Assembly: GCA_020072585.1 (NCBI GenBank)
Contig: JAIQGL010000001.1
Span: forward strand, 248,001-312,000
Direction: 5' to 3'
Length of the DNA: 64,000 bases
Source: Terriglobia bacterium
GTDB taxonomy: Bacteria > Acidobacteriota > Terriglobia > Terriglobales > Acidobacteriaceae
Within the stretch, counting starts at the first letter, position 1, and each line of letters begins with the position of its first letter. The notes beneath the pieces were generated by a model that worked only from the letters and a program-made list of their open reading frames with translations, did not search any database and was not told the DNA's origin. Made by a program: the position numbers and the translations under genes. Shown one piece after another: positions 25,576-34,560 of the stretch.

Positions 25576-25995
25576 TTATTTGTGGTCTTTATCGTGGCCG
25601 TGTGAGTGCATCTGGTCTTCCATATCTTTCATCATGGCATCAAATTTCGGCTTCTGCTCGTCGTTCAGGATCTCGCGCACTTTGCTATGCGCTGAATCAT
25701 GCAGACTCTGCATCTTTGCATGCTTGTCGTCCTTTGACATGGAGTCATCCTTCATCATGGCCTCCATTTGCTGATGATGCTCTTCCATGATGGCCTTGAC
25801 CCTGGTTTGCTGGTCCGCGGACAGGTTTAGCTTGGTTGAAAGCTCCTTCACGTGCTCGTCAACGTTGCCCATTTCATGGCCCATTTGGCCGTGTCTGTGT
25901 TCTCCGGACCCCTTGGCCGGGGGATTCTGCTGAGCAAGAGCTGCCATGGCAAACAGGCAAGCCGCGAGTACAGTTAAGAGTCGAATCTGTTTCAT
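25576..25995 (-). CDS. His-rich Spy-like periplasmic protein
   Basis: 139 residues with a signal peptide (QIRLLTVLAACLFAMAALAQ), a His/Gly/Met-rich stretch (SGEHRHGQMGHEMGN) and a helical region with two repeats of the LN...DQQ/DEQ pattern (STKLNLSADQQTRVKAIMEE, LNDEQKPKFDAMMKD), ending HSHGHDKDHK. The His and Met clusters suggest binding of copper, nickel or zinc, by analogy with CpxP, CnrX and Spy-type proteins; there is no measurement. It is clearly related to the adjacent 24773-25342 gene and probably arose by duplication; both have their own terminators. Confidence 0.7.
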   Translation of the reverse strand: MKQIRLLTVLAACLFAMAALAQQNPPAKGSGEHRHGQMGHEMGNVDEHVKELSTKLNLSADQQTRVKAIMEEHHQQMEAMMKDDSMSKDDKHAKMQSLHDSAHSKVREILNDEQKPKFDAMMKDMEDQMHSHGHDKDHK

Positions 25996-26185
25996 GAATT
26001 ATTCTCCATTTCACTGCTTATTGGGCGATACGAACGCCCGTTGCGGTCCAGACCACAGACCGCCTAAGCCGTATCCATGAGAACACAAACGGAGATGGAA
26101 GTGAAAGTGGAGCCCGAACAGCGGCCAGAGTTCCGAGCCTAATCAAGGCCCTGACTGTTCACTTCGTTCCAGTACTCGGTAGCCG

Positions 26186-26533
26186 CTAGTCGCCAAATCC
26201 CTGCTTGCGCATGAATTGCAGCGTGGCACTCAGACGCGCATAGTCCTGATCACTGAGTGCAATGAAGCGAAAGGGATAGGTACAGGAACCGACTTGCGGC
26301 GGCAGAAATTCCACCAATCCGCTCACCGGTCCGGAGAGCGTGTTGACCTTGGCTTCCGCAATGGTTGCGCTACCGATGCTGACGGGAAATTCGGCCAGGC
26401 CTCCCGTGAGCGAGATCTTCTGCAACACGGCTGAAACCTGATGGCCGCCCAGATTAAAACGAATGGACTCATTGTTGGGAACACGCACCCGTGGGGAACG
26501 CGTTTTGCTTTGCGATTGGGGATAGTGTGGCAT
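26186..26533 (-). CDS. PilZ-like domain protein
   Basis: About 115 residues from the ATG at 26533, which is only a moderate start (GGATG-type site upstream); the open frame runs to 26740. The order of elements (RVRVPNNESIRFNLGGHQVS, KISLTGGLAEFP, then VEFLPPQ and YPFRFIALSDQDYARLS) fits a PilZ fold: an RxxxR-like basic N-terminus and a (D/N)xSxxG-like turn, here SLTGG. Canonical c-di-GMP binding residues are only partly kept, so ligand binding is uncertain. It lies on the same strand as the TPR gene, 232 bases downstream of it. Confidence 0.5.
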   Translation of the reverse strand: MPHYPQSQSKTRSPRVRVPNNESIRFNLGGHQVSAVLQKISLTGGLAEFPVSIGSATIAEAKVNTLSGPVSGLVEFLPPQVGSCTYPFRFIALSDQDYARLSATLQFMRKQGFGD

Positions 26534-26765
26534 GGATCTATCATCCACGTTTTCCCCCGCCACCAAAAGATTACTGAAGCTGTTGCCCACGGCGGCAGAG
26601 CGCGATGTTCTTTCGATGCCGAGCACAGAAAAATTTAAAAAGGGGAAGGGGCGGTTGTTACAACCGCCGCCCCGGTAAAAGTGGAGTGTACAAACTTGAG
26701 AGAGCATCACGCGCGTCCCGCGCAGTGAAAGGAGCGGCAAGAGGCGGTGTGAACAGCGACGAATA

Positions 26766-28247
26766 TCAGCGCTGTGCCGCTGTGGCCGTGTCGCGCATTG
26801 GGTCGGCCACTACTACCTGCTCGATGCTGGGAAGATGCGAGCGCTTGAGTTCAGCGCGGAGTTTTGTGGCTTCTTCCTGGTTGCCGGTTTTTTCATAGGC
26901 CAGAGCCAGTTGCTCCATGGCGATCAGGTGCGTGAAAAGGTCTTCCTCTTCCAGGTGAGAGACCGCGTCAGGATACTTGCCCTGCGCCAGGGCCAGCATG
27001 CCCGCTGCGGAGTGATAGTTCTGGCGAATAAGATTGCTGCCGTTGCGGGAAGAAAGCTTCTGCAAATCGCTGACGGCGCCGGCGATAGTGCTGGTCTTTC
27101 CCGCTTTGGCCGCTCGCCAGGCGCGAATCAGGAGCACGCGGGAAAACGCCAAGTCAAGGTTCTCCGCCGCCATGGAATGGTCTTCGCGGACCACTTTCTC
27201 CGCCGCGTCCAGGTGCGCCATGGCGTGCCCGAAGTCCGGAGCATACATTGCCATATAGCGATGGCAGTCAGCTTCCATGTCAAACATCCCCATTTCGTGT
27301 GCAAGCTGGGCGACCTTGGCGTAACTCTGGTCGGCCATCTCGTGGTTGCCCTCGCGCACATAAGTGAGGGAAAGCTGCGCCATGTAGCTGATCTGGGTGC
27401 GCTGGTTGGTGGCCATCTGGATGGCCTTTTCATATTCGGCGCGTGCGCGTGGCTCGTCGCCCATCAGGGCATAGGTATCGGCAATGCCCAATTGTGAACT
27501 GAAGAATTTGGAATCAAGCTTGAGCGCCTTGCGGTAATGCTCCAGCGCCTTGTTGTATTCACCGGCCATGCGCAGCACCTCAGCCCATGAATCCTGCGGG
27601 TTGGGTTCCTGCGGTTTCAACCGGGCGTAGTGCTCAAACATCTGGAAGGACTTTTCGAATTGCGGACCGTAGCTGGCGTACAGATAGCCGAGCTGGTTCA
27701 GAGCAGGGGTGTAATCGGGGTCGAGGGCATGGGCGCGCTCCAGCAGCGACTGTCCTTTTTCCCGATTGCGCTGCAATACCATCCACCGGCCTGCCTGGAA
27801 CAAAAGCCATTTGTCTTTGGGGTAGAGTTCCACCACATCATTGATTGCCGCGATGGCGGAAACAAAGTTGCCTTCCTTGGCGCCGGCGAACCATTGCACC
27901 AGCAGCTGTTCGCCGCGGCTGGCCTGCGGTGCCAGACGCCGTGCGGCCGCGCGGGCCGAGGCTTCTTCCTTGGGATCAGGCGTGTAGAAGCTCACGTAAA
28001 GATGGGCGAGCGCAAAGCCCGGGTCTTTTTTGGCCGCTGCCCGCCACGCTTGCAGAGCTTCAGGCAGACGCCAGTTCTCGCGATAGGCACGCCCATCCAG
28101 GAACAGCTGGCGCGCCTCCGGCGACTGCGTCGTCAAGGGAATCTCAGCAGCAGCGGGAGCTTCTTTCGTGCTGGCCCGGAGGGAACTGCCTGCAAAACAA
28201 AGCGTGAAAAACCAAATTCCAATTAAGAAACGGCGAATAATCAACAC
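26766..28247 (-). CDS. Secreted TPR protein, paralogue set member 1
   Basis: 493 residues starting at GTG (no good ribosome-binding site; a TTG one codon later is possible). Signal peptide at the N-terminus (LIGIWFFTLCFAGSSLRA). The repeats AAKKDPGFALAHLYVSFYTP, RAHALDPDYTPALNQLGYLY and ALKLDSKFFSSQLGIADTYA show the canonical TPR pattern, about ten units. Its layout, including an early LTTQSPEARQLFLDGRAYRE and the end segment VVADPMRDTA, closely follows the proteins at 32927-34423 and 34561-36003. The set is likely exported and binds an unknown partner. Confidence 0.8.
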   Translation of the reverse strand: MLIIRRFLIGIWFFTLCFAGSSLRASTKEAPAAAEIPLTTQSPEARQLFLDGRAYRENWRLPEALQAWRAAAKKDPGFALAHLYVSFYTPDPKEEASARAAARRLAPQASRGEQLLVQWFAGAKEGNFVSAIAAINDVVELYPKDKWLLFQAGRWMVLQRNREKGQSLLERAHALDPDYTPALNQLGYLYASYGPQFEKSFQMFEHYARLKPQEPNPQDSWAEVLRMAGEYNKALEHYRKALKLDSKFFSSQLGIADTYALMGDEPRARAEYEKAIQMATNQRTQISYMAQLSLTYVREGNHEMADQSYAKVAQLAHEMGMFDMEADCHRYMAMYAPDFGHAMAHLDAAEKVVREDHSMAAENLDLAFSRVLLIRAWRAAKAGKTSTIAGAVSDLQKLSSRNGSNLIRQNYHSAAGMLALAQGKYPDAVSHLEEEDLFTHLIAMEQLALAYEKTGNQEEATKLRAELKRSHLPSIEQVVVADPMRDTATAAQR

Positions 28248-28365
28248 GGTAATTTAAGCACTCCCTGCGCTTGGGGGGAAACCTAATGTAGCACCGCTGG
28301 TTTGCCGGGCCGAGTTACGTGGGTACATGCGCAGCGGTGTGAGAGAGTGGCTACAATGATCGCTC

Positions 28366-29019
28366 ATGAATTTGACGATTGAAAAACTGCCGATCGACAA
28401 ACTTTTTTCGCTGGTCGATTTTCTGGGCGTGTTTGTGGGCGCGCTGGGCGGAGCGTTGGCTGCGGTGCGCGATACGCGCTACAAATACGACCTGGTCGGC
28501 GTGACCGGGCTGGCGCTGGCCTCAGCGCTGGGCGGCGGCATCACCAGAGACTTGATTCTGCAAAAGGGGCCGCCGCTGGCTTTTGCTGACGCGCGATATC
28601 TGATGGCAGCGCTGGCCGGCGCGGTGATCGGCATGCTGTTCGCGCAACGGGTCGGGAAGAACACGGAGCGCGCCATCATCTTTATGGATGCGGCGGCATT
28701 GGGATTGTTCTCCGTCGCGGGCAGCACGCGCGCCATCAATGCCGGCATGAGCCGTCTGCCCGGTCTGTTGCTGGGCGCCACCACGGCGGTGGGCGGAGGC
28801 TGTATCCGCGATGTGCTGAGCGGGCGCACGCCTAAGATCTTTGAGCACGGCGAACTCTACGCGATTGCGGCGGCGTTTGGCGCAGCCGCCTTTCTGGTGT
28901 GCGACTCGTTGAAGCTGCCGCGCGAAATATCCACTGCGGCCGGCACGGCGTGCGGGTTTGGCCTGAGAATGCTGGCCCTGCGCTATCACTGGAAGACACG
29001 ATCGATCAGGACGGATTAG
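28366..29019 (+). CDS. TRIC-type (UPF0126) membrane channel protein
   Basis: 217 residues with about seven membrane helices and two internally repeated halves. Each half has the GGG-R-D signature: SALGGGITRDLIL and AVGGGCIRDVL. The family (TRIC, formerly UPF0126 or YadS-like) forms monovalent cation channels in characterised homologues; here this is inferred. It starts at an ATG 118 bases after the divergent TPR gene and ends at 29019. A metallo-beta-lactamase gene follows after 80 bases. Confidence 0.85.
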   Translation: MNLTIEKLPIDKLFSLVDFLGVFVGALGGALAAVRDTRYKYDLVGVTGLALASALGGGITRDLILQKGPPLAFADARYLMAALAGAVIGMLFAQRVGKNTERAIIFMDAAALGLFSVAGSTRAINAGMSRLPGLLLGATTAVGGGCIRDVLSGRTPKIFEHGELYAIAAAFGAAAFLVCDSLKLPREISTAAGTACGFGLRMLALRYHWKTRSIRTD

Positions 29020-29099
29020 CTCTTGCGTCTCCCTTGTGGTTTGACTCGTGGCGGTCGATTCCATAGACTTCAGCAACGTTCCGCCCCGGAGGTTTCCAT

Positions 29100-30056
29100 C
29101 TGGCCAAGATCACAAAGCAACAGCGCAACAATCGTTGGTTAAAGTCCCTTTGGCTGATAGCCGTCGCGGCCACCCTGACAGCTTCCGCATCGGCCCAGGC
29201 TATCAAGGTCACACTCCTAGGCACTGGAACCCCGCTCCCCAGAATGGACCGATTTGGTCCAAGTATTCTGGTGGAAGCCGGGAATGAGAAGCTGCTCTTT
29301 GATTGCGGACGCGGCGCGGCCCAGCGCATTCACCAGCTCAAAGTTCCTTTTTCGGAAGTCACCGCTTTATTTCTCACCCATCTGCATTCTGACCACACGG
29401 TTGGAATTCCGGACTTGTGGCTGACCGGCTGGGTTCGCGGACGGAAGGCGCCCCTTCGAGTCTGGGGGCCGGCAGGCACGAAAAACATGATGACGCACCT
29501 GGCCCAAGCCTACGAGTTTGATATCCATATCCGTCGTGACGTGGATGAAAAATTTCCCGGCGCGGCGGTTGAGGTCGCGGCCAAAGATATCGGCGAGGGT
29601 GTTGTCTACGAAAGCAATGGAGTGAAGGTGACTGCTTTTACAGTCGACCATGGCGTGGTCAAGCCGGCGCTTGGGTATCGTGTGGATTTTAGCGGACACT
29701 CGGTCGTCCTTTCCGGAGATACCAGGTACTCTGAAAATCTAGTGCGCTTCTCGCAGGGCACGGATGTCTTGATCCACGAAGTGATCGATTCTGAAGCGTT
29801 TCGAGCACAAGTCGGTTTCATCGGCCCCGAGCGAGTGAAAAACGTGATTGCGCATCACACCACTCCGGAACAAGCAGGGACCGTCTTCGCCAAGGTGAAG
29901 CCCAAACTGGCTGTCTATTCACACATCGGACCAGCGGATACGCCGAACGTGATCCCGCTCACTCGGACAACCTATTCCGGCCCCCTGGAAATGGGTGAAG
30001 ACCTAATGGTCATCGAGATCGGGGAGAAAGTGGAGGTCCACCGCCCGCAGCGGTGA
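29100..30056 (+). CDS. Exported MBL-fold hydrolase with probable CTG start
   Basis: About 318 residues. Initiating at the ATG at 29244 would delete the first strand of the fold. Upstream in the same frame is a basic, hydrophobic segment (WLKSLWLIAVAATLTASASA, signal peptide-like) and then IKVTLLGTGTPLPRMDRFG, the conserved start of this MBL subfamily. GGAGG at 29088-29092 is seven bases from a CTG at 29100, so the true start is almost certainly this CTG; no ATG, GTG or TTG lies there. The metal site is intact: FLTHLHSDHTVGIPDL, VLSGDTRYSEN, and AHHTTPEQ. Function is probably hydrolysis of a phosphodiester or ester outside the cytoplasm. Confidence 0.75.
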   Translation: MAKITKQQRNNRWLKSLWLIAVAATLTASASAQAIKVTLLGTGTPLPRMDRFGPSILVEAGNEKLLFDCGRGAAQRIHQLKVPFSEVTALFLTHLHSDHTVGIPDLWLTGWVRGRKAPLRVWGPAGTKNMMTHLAQAYEFDIHIRRDVDEKFPGAAVEVAAKDIGEGVVYESNGVKVTAFTVDHGVVKPALGYRVDFSGHSVVLSGDTRYSENLVRFSQGTDVLIHEVIDSEAFRAQVGFIGPERVKNVIAHHTTPEQAGTVFAKVKPKLAVYSHIGPADTPNVIPLTRTTYSGPLEMGEDLMVIEIGEKVEVHRPQR

Positions 30057-30239
30057 GCCAGCCTACATCCAGCTCATCATAAGTGTCTTCTTGTTTTCGA
30101 GGTTTTCAGGATCGTCGTTAAAATTTATCTCAGCGGGTTTTTTTGGGTGGAGTCGCGCCCCGATACCTGTGTCCTCAGCCAGAAGACCTTAGATCATCTC
30201 GACATGTACAATATGCGCTCTTAATCCCAGGAGTATTCC

Positions 30240-30836
30240 GTGCCACTCACCATCGTTCAAGCTGGAGAGCCTGTCTTGCGCAGCCCAGCACGGGCCCTTC
30301 GTCCCAATGAAATCCGCAGCCGCGAGATCCGCGAGCTGATCCAGCAGATGAAAGAAACCATGTATGCCGCGCCCGGAGTAGGGTTGGCCGCGCCGCAGAT
30401 TGGGCAGGGCATTCAACTGGCGGTAATTGAAGACCGGCAGGAATACATAAAGGACTGGACGCCGGAGCAACTGGCCGAGCGCGAGCGCAAAGCGGAGCCG
30501 TTTCACGTGATCATCAATCCCAGAATTACGCTTCTGGGAGAGGAACGCATTGAGGCCTTTGAGGGCTGCCTGAGCCTGACCAACCTGATGGCCCTGACGC
30601 CACGGGCCCGAAGAGTGCGCGTGGAATGCGTGGATGAAAAAGGCCAGCCCCGTGTAATTGAAGCCAGCGGCTGGTATGCGCGCATTTTGCAGCATGAGGT
30701 CGACCACCTGAAGGGGACGATGTACGTTGACCACATGTATCCGCGCACGCTGATGACGGTGGACAATTTCACCCGGCACTGGAAAGACAAACCAATCAGT
30801 GAAATCAAGGCGGCTCTTCAGCAGGCTACGGGCTGA
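30240..30836 (+). CDS. def: Peptide deformylase
   Basis: 198 residues from a GTG at 30240 (AGGAGT upstream). The three deformylase motifs are present: GVGLAAPQ at 46-53, EGCLS at 108-112 with the Cys ligand at 110, and QHEVDHLKG at 151-159 with His152 and His156 as metal ligands and Glu153 as catalytic residue. It removes the formyl group from the N-terminal Met of new proteins and is essential in most bacteria. A longer insert before motif II (EYIKDWTPEQLAERERKAEP) is seen in some type 1 or Acidobacteria-like enzymes. No formyltransferase gene lies next to it, unlike the usual def-fmt order. Confidence 0.95.
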   Translation: MPLTIVQAGEPVLRSPARALRPNEIRSREIRELIQQMKETMYAAPGVGLAAPQIGQGIQLAVIEDRQEYIKDWTPEQLAERERKAEPFHVIINPRITLLGEERIEAFEGCLSLTNLMALTPRARRVRVECVDEKGQPRVIEASGWYARILQHEVDHLKGTMYVDHMYPRTLMTVDNFTRHWKDKPISEIKAALQQATG

Positions 30837-30978
30837 GAGATGTCTTCTATCTTTAGATTATTTATCTTTCTTATTTGAGGTCCATGAGAACGGTATCTTA
30901 TGTGATGCTCAAAGCTTCGATTTCAGCCCTGAATCGGTTACACTTCCCGTTCCAAAAATCTACCCAAGGATGCACCAC

Positions 30979-32121
30979 ATGAACAAAGCCCTCAGCGCTC
31001 GATTGTTTACCACAATTATCCTTACAGGTGCATTCCTGGCCGGAACCTTGCACGCGTCTGCGCAGGCCGCGGCTGCGCCAGCCAAAGGAGAAGCGCCAAA
31101 GACCGCGGAGCAGGTCTTCAAGAACATTCAGGTGCTGAAAGGCACTCCCGCTGACCAGTTGGAGACGGGCATGCAGTTCATCAGCAATTCTCTGGGCGTG
31201 GAGTGCGAGTTCTGTCACGTGCAGGGCGCACGGGAGAAAGACGACAAGAAAACCAAGCAGACAGCACGCAAGATGATCGAAATGCAGATGGCCATTAATA
31301 AAAACCATTTCAATGGCGACCGCGAGGTGACGTGCTATTCATGCCATCACGGAGCGGAGCGTCCGGCGGGAGTGCCGATGATTGCCGAGGAAGAGCCGAA
31401 GCGCCCCCAGGTCCCGGCGGAAGAAGCGGCGCTGCCTTCGGCCGACCAGATCATTGATAAATACATACAGGCCGTAGGCGGAGCCGAGTCCCTGCAAAAA
31501 ATTACCAGCCGCGTGCAGAAGGCGACGATCAGTTTTGGCGAGCGGCAGTTTCCGGCGGAAGTAGTGGCCAAGGCCCCGAACAAAAGAATTTCCACGGTGC
31601 ATACGCCGAACGGCGACAACATTACTGCCTTTGACGGCCAGGCGGGATGGCTGGGAAATCCCGGCGGACGGCCTCCGCGCGACATGAACCCGCAGGAAAA
31701 TGAGGCGTTCAGCTTTGATGCCACGTTCTACCTGCCGCTGGAAATCAAGAAGATGTTTACGCAGTTGCGGGTGCGTCCAGCGGACAAGATCGGCAGCCAT
31801 GAGGTCTATCAGGTGATTGGCACCAGCCCGGGCAAACCACCACTGCGCATGTTCTTTGACAAAGTGTCCGGCCTGCTGATGCGCACCATCCGTTACGCGG
31901 AGTCTCCCCTGGGACGCAATCCCACACAGGTGGACTACGCGGAATACCGGCTGGATAGCGGCATAAGGCTGCCATTCCAATGGACCGTTGCTCGTCCGCT
32001 GGGCCGTTTTACGATTCAGGTAAGCGAGATCCAGCAGAACGTGCCGGTTGACGATTCGAAATTTGCCAAGCCAGCGGCGGCTGCACCTGCACCGGCAGAG
32101 CAGAAACCGCCTGCGAAGTAA
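30979..32121 (+). CDS. Exported di-haem cytochrome of the reaction-centre cytochrome c type
   Basis: About 380 residues from an ATG at 30979. Signal peptide (LFTTIILTGAFLAGTLHASA) is followed by two c-type haem sites, CEFCH at 76-80 and CYSCH at 119-123, in a layout like the photosynthetic-reaction-centre cytochrome c subunit family (PF02276-type) common in non-photosynthetic Acidobacteria. The C-terminal half (about 150-370) is beta-rich without further haem sites (KITSRVQKATISFGERQFPA, DYAEYRLDSGIRLPFQWTVA) and resembles outer-membrane lipoprotein-like sorting domains. It should be a periplasmic electron carrier; partner unknown. Confidence 0.8.
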   Translation: MNKALSARLFTTIILTGAFLAGTLHASAQAAAAPAKGEAPKTAEQVFKNIQVLKGTPADQLETGMQFISNSLGVECEFCHVQGAREKDDKKTKQTARKMIEMQMAINKNHFNGDREVTCYSCHHGAERPAGVPMIAEEEPKRPQVPAEEAALPSADQIIDKYIQAVGGAESLQKITSRVQKATISFGERQFPAEVVAKAPNKRISTVHTPNGDNITAFDGQAGWLGNPGGRPPRDMNPQENEAFSFDATFYLPLEIKKMFTQLRVRPADKIGSHEVYQVIGTSPGKPPLRMFFDKVSGLLMRTIRYAESPLGRNPTQVDYAEYRLDSGIRLPFQWTVARPLGRFTIQVSEIQQNVPVDDSKFAKPAAAAPAPAEQKPPAK

Positions 32122-32133
32122 GAAAACCTTTTC

Positions 32134-32211
32134 GCCGCAGATGAACGAGAGATCGTTGCTGATAAATCGGTAAGTGTTGGATTCTCAGCACAATCTGGCG
32201 TGATCTGCGGC
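32134..32211. repeat. Inverted-repeat element GCCGCAGAT
   Basis: GCCGCAGAT (32134-32142) and ATCTGCGGC (32203-32211) enclose about 60 bases in the gap after the cytochrome gene. The phrase GCCGCAGAT also starts a hairpin region near 57314 and belongs to a common dispersed intergenic repeat type. Confidence 0.4.
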
Positions 32212-32398
32212 AATTTGCCTACCCCTTCGCGCACACCACCTGACGCAAGGTGTGGACGATTCGACCAGACCCCCTCAGCGCCTCTCATTCCATCTTCGCT
32301 GAATAGCCCTTTATTTAACTGCATCTCATTGCAATTAAAGGCACCTATTACCTCAGTAATCTTATTGTTCTTCCCATTTCGGCATAGACTGCCGAGTC

Positions 32399-32854
32399 AT
32401 GAATATTGGAAGCCGTTTTATTGTCTTGCTTTTGCTGGTTGCAGGCCTGGGAGCTTTTTCTGAAGCCAAGCAACTGGCAGTGATTGTCGACAAGACGAAT
32501 AGTCTCGGAGGATTGTCCGCGCCCGATCTGGTCAAGGTGTTCAAGTTTGATAGTCACAAATGGCCTGACGGACGCCCGGTCATCCTCGTTCTCCGCGATC
32601 CTTCCACTCCGGAAATGCAGACCGCGATCCAGAAGCTTTATCACATGCAGGTCGACGAATTTAAGGCCCTGCTGGCAGCACACGCGAGCGGTGTGATCGT
32701 CGTCCGCTCGGAAGAAGAGCTTCTGAAATCGGTGGAATCCATTCCCGGGGCGGTTGGTCTGGTCGACGTGTATTCCATTAACGGCCGCGTCAACGTTCTG
32801 AAAGTTGACGGCAAGCTCCCACTGGAGCAGGGATATTTTCTCAAGGGCAACTGA
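32399..32854 (+). CDS. Exported PstS-like small-ligand-binding domain
   Basis: 151 residues with a signal peptide (RFIVLLLLVAGLGAFSEA). The rest resembles one lobe of a phosphate-type periplasmic binding protein: AVIVDKTNSLGGLSAPDLVK, VFKFDSHKWPDGRPVILVLR and a SIPGAVGLVDVYSINGRVNV strand pattern with the GAVG turn of PstS-like proteins. It is about half the usual length of a substrate-binding protein and there is no permease gene nearby, so it is not a complete transport system. The gene is 72 bases before the next TPR gene and may share its transcript. Confidence 0.55.
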   Translation: MNIGSRFIVLLLLVAGLGAFSEAKQLAVIVDKTNSLGGLSAPDLVKVFKFDSHKWPDGRPVILVLRDPSTPEMQTAIQKLYHMQVDEFKALLAAHASGVIVVRSEEELLKSVESIPGAVGLVDVYSINGRVNVLKVDGKLPLEQGYFLKGN

Positions 32855-32926
32855 GCCCCGGAACAAGCATTTAAGCCGCCGGGCGCGCCAATCGTCAGCC
32901 GCGGCACCAGCAGTAAAGGAGTAACG

Positions 32927-34423
32927 ATGAGGTCGATCAAAGTTTCCATTTTGGCGGTGCTGCTCGTGAATCTTGGGCTGCGCGTGTTTGCGCACGATAC
33001 GCCCACGAGCATGCACATCTCCACCAAATCGCCGCAGGCCCATGCTTTCTTTGAAAAAGGCCTGGAGAAAATGGAGATGCTGCACATTGAGGATGGTTTG
33101 CAGAATCTGCGCAACGCCGTGAAGGCAGATCCGCAGTTCGCGCTGGGACACATTTTCCTCATGTTTTTTTCGCAGGATCCCACGGAGCAGGTAGCTGAGC
33201 GCGAAAAAGCCCTGGCCACAAGCTCTTCCGCCAATGCGGAAGAAAAGCTGATCATTGATTGGCTGGCCAACGCCAGCCAGGCGCATATGCTTCCGGCCAT
33301 TCAGGCCATGAATGAGGTTCTCCAGAATTATCCGCGTGACAAGCATCTGCACTGGCTCGCCGGCTGGTGGTTGCTGGTGGACCATAACCAAGCTTCGCGC
33401 GCGGCTGTCCTGTTTGAGCGCGTGATGGAAATCGACCCCAAGTTTGCCGACGCCTATAACGAAGCCGCATATTGCTATGCGCGCCAGAACAACTTTGAGA
33501 AAGCTTTCGCCAATATCAAGCACTATACCGAACTCGTCCCCAATGAGCCCAACCCGCAAGATACGTTTGCTGAAATCTCGCGCATGGCCGGACGGTTTGA
33601 AGACGCGCTCACGCATTACCGTATGTCTCTCAAGATTGATCCAACGTTCCATGAGTCACAGCTCGGCCTGGGCGATACCTACGCTCTAATGGGCGACCAG
33701 AACAAGGCCCGCGCCGAATATGCCAAGGCAATTGAATCGGCATCGCCGGCGCAGAAGGTGCTCTGGTCATTACAGGCCGCCACAACGTATGTGCGCGAAG
33801 GCGATCTGGCCTCCGCGGACAAGGCTTTTAGCGCGGTTGCTGAGCAGGCCCATGCCAAAGATTTTGCCAACCTTGAGTCTGAAGCTTACCGCAGCATGTC
33901 TATGTACCAGTTGGAAGCGGCGGCTTCACTCCGCCTGCTGGACAAAGCCGCGGCCGTGCTCAAGGAAGACCACAAAGTTCCGCAGTCCCTGCTGAACCAG
34001 GAACTGGCGATTGTGCTGCGTACGCGCGTGGAGCGCGCAATCGCAGGCAACAACAAGGAGCTGGCTGCCGCCACACTCAAGCAGTTGCAGGAACTGGCTG
34101 AAGCCAACAGCGCTGATGGCCTGATTGAAACCGCTCTGCACGGCGCAACCGGGGCCGTGGCGCTGGCCGCGGGCAATTACGCTGACGCAGTGAACAACTT
34201 TGAGGACGATGATTCCAACGCTATCTCCATGCGCGGCCTGATTACTGCTTATGAAAAGAACGGGCAGGAAGGGAACGCGCGGCGTCTGGGCGCCAAGCTG
34301 GCGGCGCTGAACGTTCCGCTGATTGAGCAGGCGCTGGTGGTGCCGGAATTCCGCAAGCAGCGTGCAGCCATGACGGCAAAGACCAACCCCGCGCTTGATC
34401 CGCGGGCCAAATATTTGAAGTAG
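32927..34423 (+). CDS. Secreted TPR protein, paralogue set member 2
   Basis: 498 residues with AAAGGAG six bases before the ATG. Signal peptide at the N-terminus (KVSILAVLLVNLGLRVFA). TPR units such as AVKADPQFALGHIFLMFFSQ, RVMEIDPKFADAYNEAAYCY and SLKIDPTFHESQLGLGDTYA follow. It shares the segment MHISTKSPQAHAFFEKGLEK, in which a Lys/Arg/Phe box replaces a repeat, with the other two set members. It lies in tandem with the third member, 137 bases away, and a hairpin separates them. Confidence 0.8.
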   Translation: MRSIKVSILAVLLVNLGLRVFAHDTPTSMHISTKSPQAHAFFEKGLEKMEMLHIEDGLQNLRNAVKADPQFALGHIFLMFFSQDPTEQVAEREKALATSSSANAEEKLIIDWLANASQAHMLPAIQAMNEVLQNYPRDKHLHWLAGWWLLVDHNQASRAAVLFERVMEIDPKFADAYNEAAYCYARQNNFEKAFANIKHYTELVPNEPNPQDTFAEISRMAGRFEDALTHYRMSLKIDPTFHESQLGLGDTYALMGDQNKARAEYAKAIESASPAQKVLWSLQAATTYVREGDLASADKAFSAVAEQAHAKDFANLESEAYRSMSMYQLEAAASLRLLDKAAAVLKEDHKVPQSLLNQELAIVLRTRVERAIAGNNKELAAATLKQLQELAEANSADGLIETALHGATGAVALAAGNYADAVNNFEDDDSNAISMRGLITAYEKNGQEGNARRLGAKLAALNVPLIEQALVVPEFRKQRAAMTAKTNPALDPRAKYLK

Positions 34424-34452
34424 CACCGGCATGGAGCGCATTCATCCTTCCG

Positions 34453-34500
34453 CCAAACCTGTTTCGATCTTCTATCTTTGATCTTCGAGACAGGTTTTGG
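34453..34500 (+). terminator. Hairpin between the two tandem TPR genes
   Basis: CCAAACCTGTTTCGA and TCGAGACAGGTTTTGG can pair over about 13 bp with one G-U and one bulge. The following sequence lacks a clean T-run, so termination may be partial, allowing read-through into the next TPR gene. Confidence 0.4.
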
Positions 34501-34560
34501 CTGCTGGTTTGATACGAGCTTGCTGCTTTGCGTAAGAAAAAAACTTACCAACGGACCACC

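Noticed and set aside
32348-33652. Minus-strand open frame of about 430 codons over the PstS-like and TPR genes
   Set aside because: The plus-strand genes carry signal peptides, ribosome-binding sites and family motifs; this frame does not.
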